From: Larix sibirica
Taxonomy: Eukaryota > Streptophyta > Pinopsida > Pinales > Pinaceae
Direction of reading: 5' to 3'
DNA: 10,658 bases
Assembly: GCA_004151065.3 (NCBI GenBank)
Contig: NWUY0300014223.1
Coordinates: 21,662 to 32,319, forward strand
This document shows positions 1-7,354 of this stretch, one piece after another (positions within the stretch are counted from its first letter, which is position 1; the number at the start of each line of letters is the position of its first letter). Made by a program: the position numbers and the translations under genes. The notes under the pieces were generated by a model. It saw only the letters and a list, made by a program, of their open reading frames with translations. It had not been told where the DNA came from and searched no databases.

Positions 1-6
1 ATGTAA

Positions 7-28
7 GAGGAATTCTCAATTAGTTTAA
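7..28 (+). repeat. Direct repeat, copy 1 (pair with 102-123)
   Basis: This 22-base segment, starting GAGGAATT and ending ATTAGTTTAA, recurs at 102-123 with 20 of 22 positions identical. The two differences are C versus T. Confidence 0.6.
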
Positions 29-101
29 TGCTGTAGAAGTTTTTAATATGTTGTAATGGTAAAATTTTTAAAAAAGTTTTGGATGTTTTTAAATTATATA
101 T

Positions 102-123
102 GAGGAATTTTTAATTAGTTTAA
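102..123 (+). repeat. Direct repeat, copy 2 (pair with 7-28)
   Basis: Second copy of the 22-base repeat, 95 bases from the first. It lies just outside the tentative 3' end of the LINE. It may reflect a local duplication or part of another repeat that continues to the left of the window. Confidence 0.6.
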
Positions 124-155
124 GACATCTCTCCATCTTTTCCCTTTTTAAATAC

Positions 156-164
156 TTTTTTTTT
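156..164 (-). other. A9 run (T9 on plus strand), possible LINE poly(A) end
   Basis: This is the only clear A run on the coding strand downstream of the coiled-coil frame, and an A tail is expected at the 3' end of L1-type elements. No matching target-site duplication was found next to it, so the boundary is tentative. Confidence 0.3.
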
Positions 165-420
165 AACATGAACGTGAAGTAGAATATATTAAACAGAGTA
201 AAAGATATATATACAAAAATCCTTTTCAACAAGGTAGAGCAGATATAGATACATAGTTCAAAATTGAACAATTTTAGCGTTTTAGCTTTGAGAATGCTAC
301 TTCCTAGTTGTTCATAACTTTTATAATTTGTCAGATATATCCTGACATACTGATTACATAAAAGACAACAAAAAAAATATAACTAAACAAAAAGAAAGGT
401 GCACTTCGACATTCTCGTGA
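165..420 (-). other. Candidate 3' untranslated tail of the element
   Basis: The stretch is AT-rich and non-coding and lies between the stop of the coiled-coil frame and an A9 run. It contains one short stem-loop at 329-347. The minus-strand open frame that covers part of it (89-271) crosses the A9 run, has biased AT-rich codons and is not credible as a gene. Confidence 0.4.
329..347. repeat. Small stem-loop in the 3' tail
   Basis: TGTCAG at 329-334 pairs with CTGACA at 342-347 around a 7-base AT-rich loop. Some LINEs use a 3' stem-loop for recognition by their reverse transcriptase; a role here is only a suggestion, because six base pairs can arise by chance. Confidence 0.35.
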
Positions 421-900
421 TTAAGTAGGGGTGATTCCTTCGTGAGTCTGCGAATCATCCTCCATTAAAGAACTTTCTTCACGTCGGTTTCCAGGATCTG
501 CTGGTTCAATGTGCTTTTCAATTTCATCCCTCATGTTGTTCAAAAAAACTTCCATTTGTGCCAGACGGGCTTCAATCCTATCGTTTCCTTTTTGTAGGGT
601 GTCAAACAGCTGACCTTTCAGAGAAAACAGAAATTGCTTGAGGCCCTAGAAGTTGTCCTGTTGAAACTCCTTCATGCCTTAGATATCCTTTTGTAGCTCC
701 TCAAGCTCACCCCCATGAACCCAAGCGTTGGTCTCGATGTCCTCAATGCACGACTCCATCCGAATTATGTCCTGGCCAATGAGTTTGTTCTCATCTAGAG
801 CTTCCCTAGAAGCTTCAAATGCATTACAAGTGTGCTTCTTAATATCTTGATGGATCCCTTTGAGCTCCCTTAACTCCTTGGTCATGCTCTCTAGATTCAT
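421..900 (-). pseudogene. Coiled-coil protein frame (candidate LINE ORF3), two premature stops
   Basis: I do not recognise this protein. From ATG at 900 to TAA at 423-421 the frame spans 159 residues and is interrupted by TAA at 679-681 and TAG at 646-648. Both could come from Gln codons by one C-to-T change. The product is highly charged and helical, with heptad-like spacing in MTKELRELKGIHQDIKKH, ELEELQKDI, MKEFQQDNF and RIEARLAQMEVFLNNMRDEI. It ends in an acidic, polar tail (SSLMEDDSQTHEGITPT). No membrane segment, zinc finger or enzyme motif is visible. It lies on the LINE strand about 335 bp beyond the ORF2 stop and shows the same kind of decay, so it may be a third LINE frame. It could instead be a host gene fragment carried or flanked by the element. 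The start is the first ATG of the frame. Confidence 0.6.
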
Positions 901-1235
901 CCTTCTGAGCGCCGGAGAGGACCAAGAAACAGAGCAGAGGTCGGCCAAGAGAACAGTTGCATTTCAAGTGAGGGTTTCAAAGCCCGACACCCCCAGATGT
1001 AGAGCGGTACCATCTCCCTGGACCAAATTGTGCGAGCGAGGACCTTGGTGCTTCAACATTACTCAGCTTGCTTTCATCTTTACACTATACCAACCTCCAT
1101 TAATGCAAGGAGAGGTCTGAGGCCCGTCTTTAAGACTCGAGAAGAGGTGAGAACCACTTGTCCACGAATTTGGATGGGGACTATGCATGCAGTCCCTCAT
1201 AAGGAAGAGGGTTAAAAACATGGGGAACAAATGAA
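901..1235 (-). other. Spacer between LINE ORF2 and the coiled-coil ORF
   Basis: I find no recognisable domain in this stretch in either direction. It is less AT-rich than the right part of the window. Just upstream of the ATG at 900, the same frame is open back to a TGA near 970 and spells ADLCSVSWSSPALRR, so a non-ATG or earlier start is possible. The plus-strand open stretches here look like chance. Confidence 0.5.
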
Positions 1236-1648
1236 TTAGGCAGGACCTTGACTAAGAACTATAATCCCCCCATTAAGCCTAGCTCCTTGGTTGGCCATGA
1301 TGTCTGCCTCCGCATTGTTGTGCCTTAAGATATGGTAGAATTGGATCCTAAAGATGTCGCAAATGGAAGAAACAATTCGCTTCTGAATTCTTTTCAGAGT
1401 CTTGTCATGTCCTCTTTGGATATTTATCATTTGCTGAATAACAATATTGGAATCTCCAAGGGTGATGAAATGATCTATATGGAGTGACTTCATAATGTCA
1501 ATCCCTTGAAGGAGAGCTTCCCATCCAGCTTGATTATTGGTTCTCCCCATGCAAATTGATTTACCTTATTCCCTCCAGGGTCATAAATGAACCCTCCCGC
1601 ACCTGCCACCCCTGGATTCCCTTTGGATGCTCCATCAAAGAAGAGAAG
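1236..1648 (-). other. ORF2 C-terminal type I RNase H domain, frameshifted and missing a catalytic Glu
   Basis: RNase H removes RNA from the RNA:DNA hybrid. The DEDD-type motifs are FFDGASKGNPGVAGAGGF (first Asp at 1634-1636), the NNQA-x-WEALLQG helix, LGDSNIVIQQM (third catalytic Asp) and RHNNAEADIMANQGA (last Asp). The residue after NNQA is normally the catalytic Glu. Here it is Gly, encoded by GGA at 1524-1526. A frameshift lies between FAWG and GRTNNQ at the C4 run 1545-1548. The domain ends ORF2 at TAA 1236-1238. Confidence 0.92.
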
Positions 1649-2056
1649 ATACTGCGATTGAGTTTCCCTCCAAACAGAAAAATATTTTGGGGGAAATTCA
1701 AGAACCCATTGAGGACTCAATGAGTATTTGGACTGAAGAGAGCTCAAAGCTAAAATATTTGAGACCCACAGAGCTTCAGAAGGGGAATAGAAGTCCAGAT
1801 GTGGAGGCCAAACTAGACAAGTTGTGAATTCTTTGATTTGGGACTTAACATTTCTTACTGTTTTGCTCACCTCTGAATTCTTTCCTTCAAAGATGTCCTT
1901 ATTCCTTGTGAGCCAGATCTTCCAGTTGATGTACTTGGGTAGGGAATTCCAAAGCTTGGCAAGAAGTTTTTTTTTGGAGGTAGTTCCAGCATACTGATGT
2001 CCCCATCCTTTGAAGAAGCCACTTATGTTGTTTGGGAGTAAGAGATCAATGCTGAG

Positions 2057-2263
2057 TTACGTAACCATATCGTCACAGAATTGAAGAGTGAAACTACAAT
2101 TTAAGAATAGATGGTGAACTGATTCTTTCTGTCTTTTGCAGAGGACACACCTACTAGGACCAACTATTCCTCTTTTTCTTAGGTTCTCGGTAGTCAAAAT
2201 TTTCTGTTGCGTGAGGAGCCAGGAGAAGGCGCAAAGTTTGGGAGGGAAGTCTTGATGCCACAC
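2057..2263 (-). other. ORF2 zf-RVT domain (zinc-binding region of plant reverse transcriptases)
   Basis: The motif RCVLCKRQKESVHHLFLNCSF gives the Cys-X2-Cys and His-His...Cys arrangement of the zf-RVT family, preceded by VWHQDFPPKLCAFSWLL. The family lies between RT and RNase H in plant LINEs and is presumed to bind nucleic acid. The frame differs from the connector because of an indel near the C7 run (2350-2356). A stop occurs just after the domain at 2054-2056. The same frame then continues to the RNase H part, passing WKIWLTRNKDIFEGKN, which is typical of these proteins. Confidence 0.92.
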
Positions 2264-2351
2264 TCTTTTCCATTTCTGATCCTTAGGAGACCCTGGGAAA
2301 TTAGCAAGCAGAAGTTTATAAAATTCCTTAACTCTGTAGAAACCTCTTTCC

Positions 2352-3089
2352 CCCCCAACCTCTGGAATATTTCTCTCTGATATTCAAGGGATCCTTCCCA
2401 TTAAGATCCAAGTGGAGTTCTTGCAACTTTTCACGAAGGGCTATGGGAGCGTCAAGAGGAATCCAACCTTTCTAATTCCCTTTCTCATCACAGGAGGAGA
2501 GATCGTGGAGTTTGACTATGTTCTTCCCCTGAAGCCGGGACCTTAAGCCAATGAGAGACTCATTGTATTTCAAGGGAGCGGCGCCCAATATCCTGTCTTC
2601 CCAAATGTCAATTATTTTCCCACTTCCAGGGATCCAATAAATGTTCTCTCTTATTAACTGGACCAAAGATTTGCATAATCTCCATATCTTGGTTCCAGCC
2701 CCAGAAAAATTCTTTTCGATACACCTAAGCCTACTCTTTCTTATGTTTTTTTTACTATGATCAACTTCCACCAGCCGTTCTTACCAGTGATTATCTCCAC
2801 AAAATTTTAGCGCCGATGACAATGTTGTTTAATCTGGGTTCCCTTATTGCTAGACCACCTTTATTTTTCTCTGATCGAACAGTTTCCAACTTTACCAGGT
2901 GGAATTTCATCCCCCCATTAAGTCCTCCTTGCCATGAAAATCTCGTTATTTCTTTTCTAATCTCGCTCATTATGCCCAACGGGGCAAGAATGACGAAGAA
3001 AAGATAAATGGGAATGTAATTGAGCACCAACTTGATGAGGGTTACTCTTCCTTCCAGATTCAACCATTTGACCCCCCAAGATTGTACCT
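2352..3089 (-). other. ORF2 connector between reverse transcriptase and zf-RVT
   Basis: The RT frame runs on through GRVTLIKLVLNYIPIYLFF and WQGGLNGGMKFHLVK, a segment common to plant LINEs, and stops at 2791-2793 after AKILWR. The sense then continues as ITGKNGWWKLI in a second frame for about 40 bases. It passes to a third frame at the T8 run (2746-2753) and continues as IRENIYWIPGSGK and IWEDRILG. Two separate one-base indels explain this. The segment is conserved among LINEs but has no assigned catalytic role. Confidence 0.85.
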
Positions 3090-4145
3090 TATTCTTTATT
3101 TTAGTGACAATATCTCTCCATCCTTTGGTCCTACCCTATAGGGAGATAGGTATGCCCAAATACTTGAAGGAGGTCCATTTCCCGACCACTTTGAAACCCA
3201 AAATTCTAGAAAGTATCAAATTCATATTGTTGGAGCAATTCCAAGTATAGATGCAGTTTTTCCTTTATTAATTCCCCCCCCTTTAGACTTCTAGGAAATT
3301 TGAGAGAGTATTGGAGAAAAGTCTTGAGACTTCTATGCTAGCATTTCCCAATAGAATGGTGTCGTCTGCAAACTGAGCATGGTTGGTTGTCCTTACTCCT
3401 CTAACAATGTTGATTATAGGCAGCTCACTAGAGCTGACAAAGATATTTAGTTTTCTGCTGAAGGCTTCAGCAATGATAATGTAAAGAAGGGGAGATAGAG
3501 GGAATCCTTGTCGAAGGCTTCTAGATGCTTTAAAAAACCCTGTAGGTATTCCATTGCAAAGAGGGGAGATCCAAGGTTCTCCGATGCAAGATTTAATCCA
3601 ATTGATAAAGGGAGGAGAGAAACCAAAATCTTATGAAATTTGGAAAAGGAAGTGGTGCCTTACTTTGTCAAAGGAATTTTCCAAGTCCAGCTTGATGGCC
3701 ATCCCTTTTTCTTTCCTAGTGAAGATTGAGTGGATAGCCTCTTGCACGAAAATGACGTTGTTCGTTATTTGTCTTCCTGTTACAAATCCTCCTTGATTTC
3801 CTGAGATGAGCTTCAGAATAATCATTTTTAACCTTCCTGAAATAATTTTAGTTAAGATTTTATAAGAAGCATTGCAAAGGGAGATAAGATGATACATGTC
3901 CAGAGAGGTAGGATTCCTGTATTTGGGAATTAAGGCAATGAATGATGAATTTGTTTCTCCTCCAAGCTTGTTCCTGCTCATGGAACAATTTAGCATTCTA
4001 CAAAGATATCTTTTAATGATATGCCAGAAGCGTTGATAGAATCTAATTGGGAGTCCATCCGTTCCAAGAGCTTTATCCGGATGCAATGAGCAAATAGATT
4101 TTTTGACTTCTTCTTCCGTGATGATTTTTAACATAATCTCATTAG
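3090..4145 (-). other. ORF2 reverse transcriptase domain (RVT_1 type)
   Basis: This is the polymerase that copies LINE RNA at the nicked target. The motifs occur in order: DKALGTDGLPIRFYQ; ALIPK and the ISLCNASYKILTKIIS block; GNQGGFVTGRQITNNV; motif A KLDLENSFDKV (first Asp at 3685-3687); RSLRQGFPLSPLLY; and the catalytic QFADDTILL (FADD at 3361-3372). The thumb-like KYLGIPIS follows. The metal-binding Asp residues are kept. A stop after FLFQIS (about 3629) splits the frame between motif A and the RQGFPLSP motif. A stretch around the C8 run at 3274-3281 carries three stops and may hold a small pair of compensating indels. Confidence 0.96.
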
Positions 4146-4658
4146 TTTTTTGTTGATGAGCTTAGGGATGCCCGAGCATAAAGAGTCAGAGAGCGACTCC
4201 ACCAAATCTTGGTCTTCTTTATACAAAGATTGAAAATAGGTGAATATTTCCTTTTGGATCTGAGGCCCCGAGGTGATGACTCCTTCTTCTTCACTATCTA
4301 GCTCAAGAATGGTATTCCACCTAATTATTTCCTTATGTTGATTGTGGAAATATTTGGTGTTCTGATCTCCATCCTTAATCCAAAGACTTATGAATCTTAT
4401 CCTCCATTCATCCTCATCTTTTCTTTCATACTGCAGAAATTTCTCCTCCAGTTCTTGTTCACTTTTGAATTAAATGTCATTTATTTCCCTGGTCTTCATT
4501 CTATCCTGTAGCTCCTTGAGATTCTGCTGAGTTCCAGTGTTCAAAAGCCTCGTCGAGGGTTTGTTCTTGGCCCAAATTTTAAGGGCTAATATGAAATACC
4601 TCAATTTGGATTCCTAAATCAACCCATGGGACCCATGAATAAAAAAATTCCAAGTTGT
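4146..4658 (-). other. ORF2 linker between endonuclease and reverse transcriptase
   Basis: The endonuclease frame continues through this stretch with three stops (after SMLV, after GSHGLI and after REINDI). It encodes a charged helical segment and then WIKDGDQNTKYFHNQH, which matches the WxxxGDxNTKFFH motif that precedes RT in plant LINEs. The RT part starts in another frame, and the switch falls at the T6 run 4146-4151 (A6 on the coding strand). Confidence 0.85.
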
Positions 4659-5447
4659 TCAAACCAACATAGAAACTCCTTCCTCCTTGGCCCAGGTGGA
4701 GAGGAATTTGAAAGGGAGGGGTCTGATATTAAAGGGGAGAAGGAAATCGAATAGAATAGGTTTGTGGTCAGAAGCCACCGAGGTAAGGATTCTGGAGGAG
4801 GGGATAAGGGGAGTGTGGAGAAGAATACTATTGATCAAGAATCTATCCAGGTGGGAAATGATATGACTAGGCCCAATTATTCGATTATTCCAGGTGTAAA
4901 TGCCTTTTCTTGGTTTAACATCTATGAGGTCGCAAGAGGCCAAAAGATCTTTGATATGTTCCCCAAATGGATCTCTTACCTTGGATCCTCCGTGCCTTTC
5001 CTCCCCTGAGACTGTAGTTTTGAAGTCTCCAGCAACAATAGAGTTTAGATGGAGGTTTTTCCTTCTAAGCTACTCAAAGGAGAGCCAGAAGTCCTGCTTC
5101 TTCTTGTAGATAGTGGGGCCATATACATTAAGAATTATAATCTGCATGTTTTCGTCCTTATCTTCTAAATCAATCATAATCCAGTTGGATTGCCTCCTTT
5201 CAGATATAGATCTTCATTTATTCTTATCCCACCATGTGGAGATTCCTCCTGAGCTCCCCATGGCTCCTATGGAGGCCCCATCACTATTTTTCCATATTTT
5301 ATCCATACAAATATGGGTATCTTCTTCTGACATCTTAGTCTCATGGAGAAAAAGAATGGTGAGATTTTCATTCTTAATTAAAAATTTAATAGCTTCCGAT
5401 TTTGACTTACCTCCGAGTCCTTTTCAATTCCAGGAGACTATCCACAT
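4659..5447 (-). other. ORF2 endonuclease domain (APE-like, exonuclease-endonuclease-phosphatase fold), damaged
   Basis: This domain nicks the genomic target to give the primer for reverse transcription. It keeps a single frame from the ATG at 5447 to the stop at 4659. Visible motifs are SWN near residue 5, HETK near residue 35 (normally QETK, catalytic Glu kept), GDFK (normally GDFN), GIYTWNN, SHLDRFLIN and the C-terminal SDHKPILF with the catalytic Asp-His pair. The Asn-to-Lys change in GDFN hits a conserved active-site position. Stops interrupt it just after SWN, after WWDKNK and after WLSFE. Confidence 0.93.
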
Positions 5448-5449
5448 TA
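5445..5449 (-). promoter_or_regulatory. TAATG stop/start overlap between ORF1 and ORF2
   Basis: Read on the minus strand, the ORF1 TAA (5449-5447) shares its last A with an ATG (5447-5445) that opens ORF2. The ORF2 frame begins MWIVSWN, the usual start of a plant LINE endonuclease, so this ATG is the natural start. An overlap of this kind is known in some non-LTR elements such as SART1, where ORF2 is made by termination and reinitiation. That the same mechanism applied here is inference. Confidence 0.7.
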
Positions 5450-6781
5450 TTTTATGGTGAGGCAGCTGGTCTTGACCTTCAGGTTTTCTCTTGCTGCCTC
5501 AGGATGCTTGACAAGAGGCCTTAAATGCTTATCCATGCAGGTTTTCCTCCCTTTTGCCTTATCCTTTTCCACCTACTCTTATCTATGTGCTCTGTTTGGA
5601 TTCCTGCCCTTCTTTCCAACTGGCTCATTTTCTTCTTCTTAGTATTCAGAGGATTCTTCTTGGGATGTTTTAGATCTAGATTTGGTCACTGATCCAGATT
5701 CCTCTGATCTAGTGCATTATGATCTAATCTCAATATATGGCTTTTCAGGTAGGCTAGGAACGTAATTTTCCTTCTAATTTATATCTTCTAGCACTGGCTG
5801 CTCCTTTCCTTCTTGTGCCACATGCGCTTCTCTTATTTTTCCTTCTTCTTCACACTCATTTTATTGTGTATCTAAGACCTGAAAGCAATTGTTGTTACCA
5901 ATTGTTGAGGGGGCTCTAGGGTTTGAGTCCCGCGCCAGAGGATCCCCTGTAGGAACTTGTCTTTTCCTTCCCTTTTTTGATACCTTATTCCATTCCCCCT
6001 CCTTTTCCTTGTCCCCTTCCTGCTCCTTCCTTTTTGGACAGCCTTTGGAAAAATGGCCATACTCATGACATGCTTTGCATTTAAAAGGTATTTGTTCATA
6101 ATCTACTTTCTGAAGATGATTCCACCCATCCATTGAGAGGTTGATTTCCTCTGGAATTCCTTTTTCTAGATCTACTTCCATGAATATTATTGTGCAGGAA
6201 AATAGAGGGGGTCAAGGCTCCTCTCTTTCTATGAACTTCCCAAGGGAGTTACCAATCGACCTCAAGTCCTCATCCCCCCAACAGTGAAGGGGAAGGTGGG
6301 GTAATGTAAGTCATACTAGGACTGTAGAAGGAATGTCCTTCTTAGGGTCAAAGGAAGTGTTCCACTGGTTCAGATACATTCCCCTTGGACCTAGAAAATA
6401 AGAGCCGCTCCTGAAAATCAGATCCCTATCTTCCTTGTGCTCAAATAGAAAAACGAAGAACCCTTTTCCACATAATTTTTGTATGAATTCTCCTTTTATG
6501 AGAGGTCTCCATTTTTAGTTTAACTAGATCTCAATAGATTTTGGAGATGGCCACATGCCGGTAAAATTCCCAATCGGGCCTCTTTCATAGAGTGCTACAA
6601 TCTTGTGTTTAGAGGTGGAGGAGGAAATCTTGACTTCTGGTGCCAAGGCCCGTTTCACAAAACACGAATCCTATGAGGGAATTTCCTTTGGAAGAGATGA
6701 GGCAAAATTATCGATAGCCTGTCAATTATGTTCATCCAAGGAAGGGGAGGTTCCCGGATCAGAAGCTGGAGGCAAGGCCAT
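5447..6781 (-). pseudogene. LINE ORF1, gag-like nucleic-acid-binding protein (DUF4283-like plus CCHC zinc knuckle), decayed
   Basis: In these elements ORF1 protein binds the element RNA and forms the particle used for retrotransposition. One frame can be followed from ATG at 6781 to the TAA at 5449-5447, about 444 codons. The N-terminal 60 residues are Ser/Pro-rich. Residues about 60-230 resemble DUF4283, with IGNFTGMWPSPKSIEI, KWRPLIKGEF and LPHLPLHCW. A knuckle of the form CX2CX4HX4C follows, with C235, C238, H243 and C248 (KCKACHEYGHFSKGC). The rest is a low-complexity tail rich in Lys, Glu and Ser. Internal stops lie at 6722-6724, 6671-6673, 6524-6526, 6515-6517, 6311-6313, 6212-6214 and 5861-5863, with several more in the tail, yet no frameshift is needed. 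Several stops fall where Trp is expected, such as V-stop-LTLP. The start is the first ATG of the frame; an open stretch continues upstream in phase. Confidence 0.9.
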
Positions 6782-7036
6782 GTCTGCAGAGTCTTCAGAA
6801 CCCTAACCCTAATATGCGAATGAGCGCCCAGAACCAACAAAAGGTCCCAGTTTGGCGTTTAATACAGAAACCCTTTGAGAAATAGGATTAGGAGTTGGTG
6901 TTCGGTGGGTTTTGAGTACCGTGAGAATAAAAGGTGAAGTCACTGCTGCTTCATGTGTGATATGCCGAGATCCCTCTTCAAATACCTTCTCGATAACCCA
7001 TGAAAATGACTTTTTTATAAAACATATGTCTGGTGC
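6782..7036 (-). other. Leader upstream of LINE ORF1, with an open stretch in phase with ORF1
   Basis: Upstream of the ORF1 ATG the same frame is open from 7036 to 6812 (75 codons, beginning APDICFIKKS). It is closed by two TAG codons at 6809-6811 and 6803-6805. It could be the element's 5' leader plus flank, or an eroded N-terminal extension. No known domain is visible and there is no good ATG at its start. The true 5' end of the element is not defined. Confidence 0.35.
6801..6812. repeat. Telomere-like CCCTAA motif, two units
   Basis: The plus strand reads CCCTAACCCTAA, about 20 bases upstream of the ORF1 start. Plant telo-box motifs (AAACCCTAA) are common in the 5' regions of expressed genes. 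This match is close but lacks the third A, so function is uncertain. Confidence 0.4.
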
Positions 7037-7323
7037 TTATTTTAATTTTATATTTTGCAAGGGAAATGGAAATGTATTTCCAATCATTACTACACACTAG
7101 AGGGATTATGTCAACGATGTTTACAAGGTGTCCATATCATTCCAAAGCGGAGAACTTAAATATATGAGAAACGTTTGGCAATTTATAAGAGACCTAAAAT
7201 GTTATTTTTGGTGAGTTGTGTCATAATTCATTGAAACATCATAAGGAAAGGCTTAGTTGAGATATTCATTTTTGGATAATTTTATGGCTTTGGATTTATT
7301 TAGAGAGAGACAAAACCTCTAAT

Positions 7324-7354
7324 AGTAGATTTCATCTATGGATGAAAATCTACT
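7324..7354. repeat. Imperfect hairpin
   Basis: AGTAGATTTCATC pairs with GATGAAAATCTACT around the loop TATG, giving 13 base pairs with one single-base bulge. Pairing does not extend outside, so it is too short for a typical plant microRNA precursor or MITE. Confidence 0.6.

Larger units (their letters stand above)
1236..5447 (-). pseudogene. LINE ORF2 polyprotein: endonuclease, reverse transcriptase, zf-RVT, RNase H; multiply frameshifted
   Basis: ORF2 supplies the enzymes of retrotransposition: it nicks target DNA, primes cDNA synthesis from the nick and removes RNA. The span of 4,212 nt (about 1,400 codons) is a full-length size for plant L1 elements with RNase H. The reading frame changes near 4146-4151 (T6), 2791-2793, 2746-2753 (T8), 2350-2356 (C7) and 1545-1548 (C4), and there is a local disturbance at C8, 3274-3281. 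In-frame stops include 5424-5426 (SWN-stop-KGLG) and others across the endonuclease, linker, RT and C-terminal parts. The frame ends at TAA 1238-1236. Domain entries follow separately. Gene identity is certain; the exact positions of the shifts are uncertain by a few bases. Confidence 0.95.
156..6810 (-). mobile_element. Degenerate plant L1-type LINE (non-LTR retrotransposon) with RNase H
   Basis: The minus strand holds, in order, a gag-like ORF1 with a CCHC knuckle, an APE-type endonuclease, a LINE reverse transcriptase with FADD, a zf-RVT region and a type I RNase H. This is the layout of plant L1-clade elements that move by target-primed reverse transcription. The copy appears near full length because both ORF starts and the ORF2 stop can be placed. 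All frames are interrupted, so it cannot encode its own machinery. The ends are estimates: the 5' end is set just upstream of ORF1, and the 3' end is set at an A9 run (T9 on the plus strand at 156-164). I could not find a convincing target-site duplication. Whether the coiled-coil frame at 421-900 belongs to the element is inferred from its orientation, its position and its similar decay. Confidence 0.93.

Noticed and set aside
89-271. 60-codon minus-strand open frame in the candidate 3' tail
   Set aside because: It is AT-rich, rich in Phe, Lys and Ile, has no domain and crosses the A9 run; it is likely chance.
901-948. TTG at 948 as start of the coiled-coil frame
   Set aside because: A plant gene would normally use ATG; the ATG at 900 also fits the onset of the helical region better.
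860-1215. Plus-strand open frames of 61-86 codons
   Set aside because: They lie opposite the coiled-coil frame and the spacer, have no domain and overlap each other.
5113-5460. 115-codon plus-strand open frame
   Set aside because: It is the antisense shadow of the endonuclease domain, which has clear motifs on the minus strand.
6655-6840. Minus-strand frame of 61 codons overlapping the ORF1 start
   Set aside because: It is in a different frame from the DUF4283-like sequence and has no similarity to known domains.
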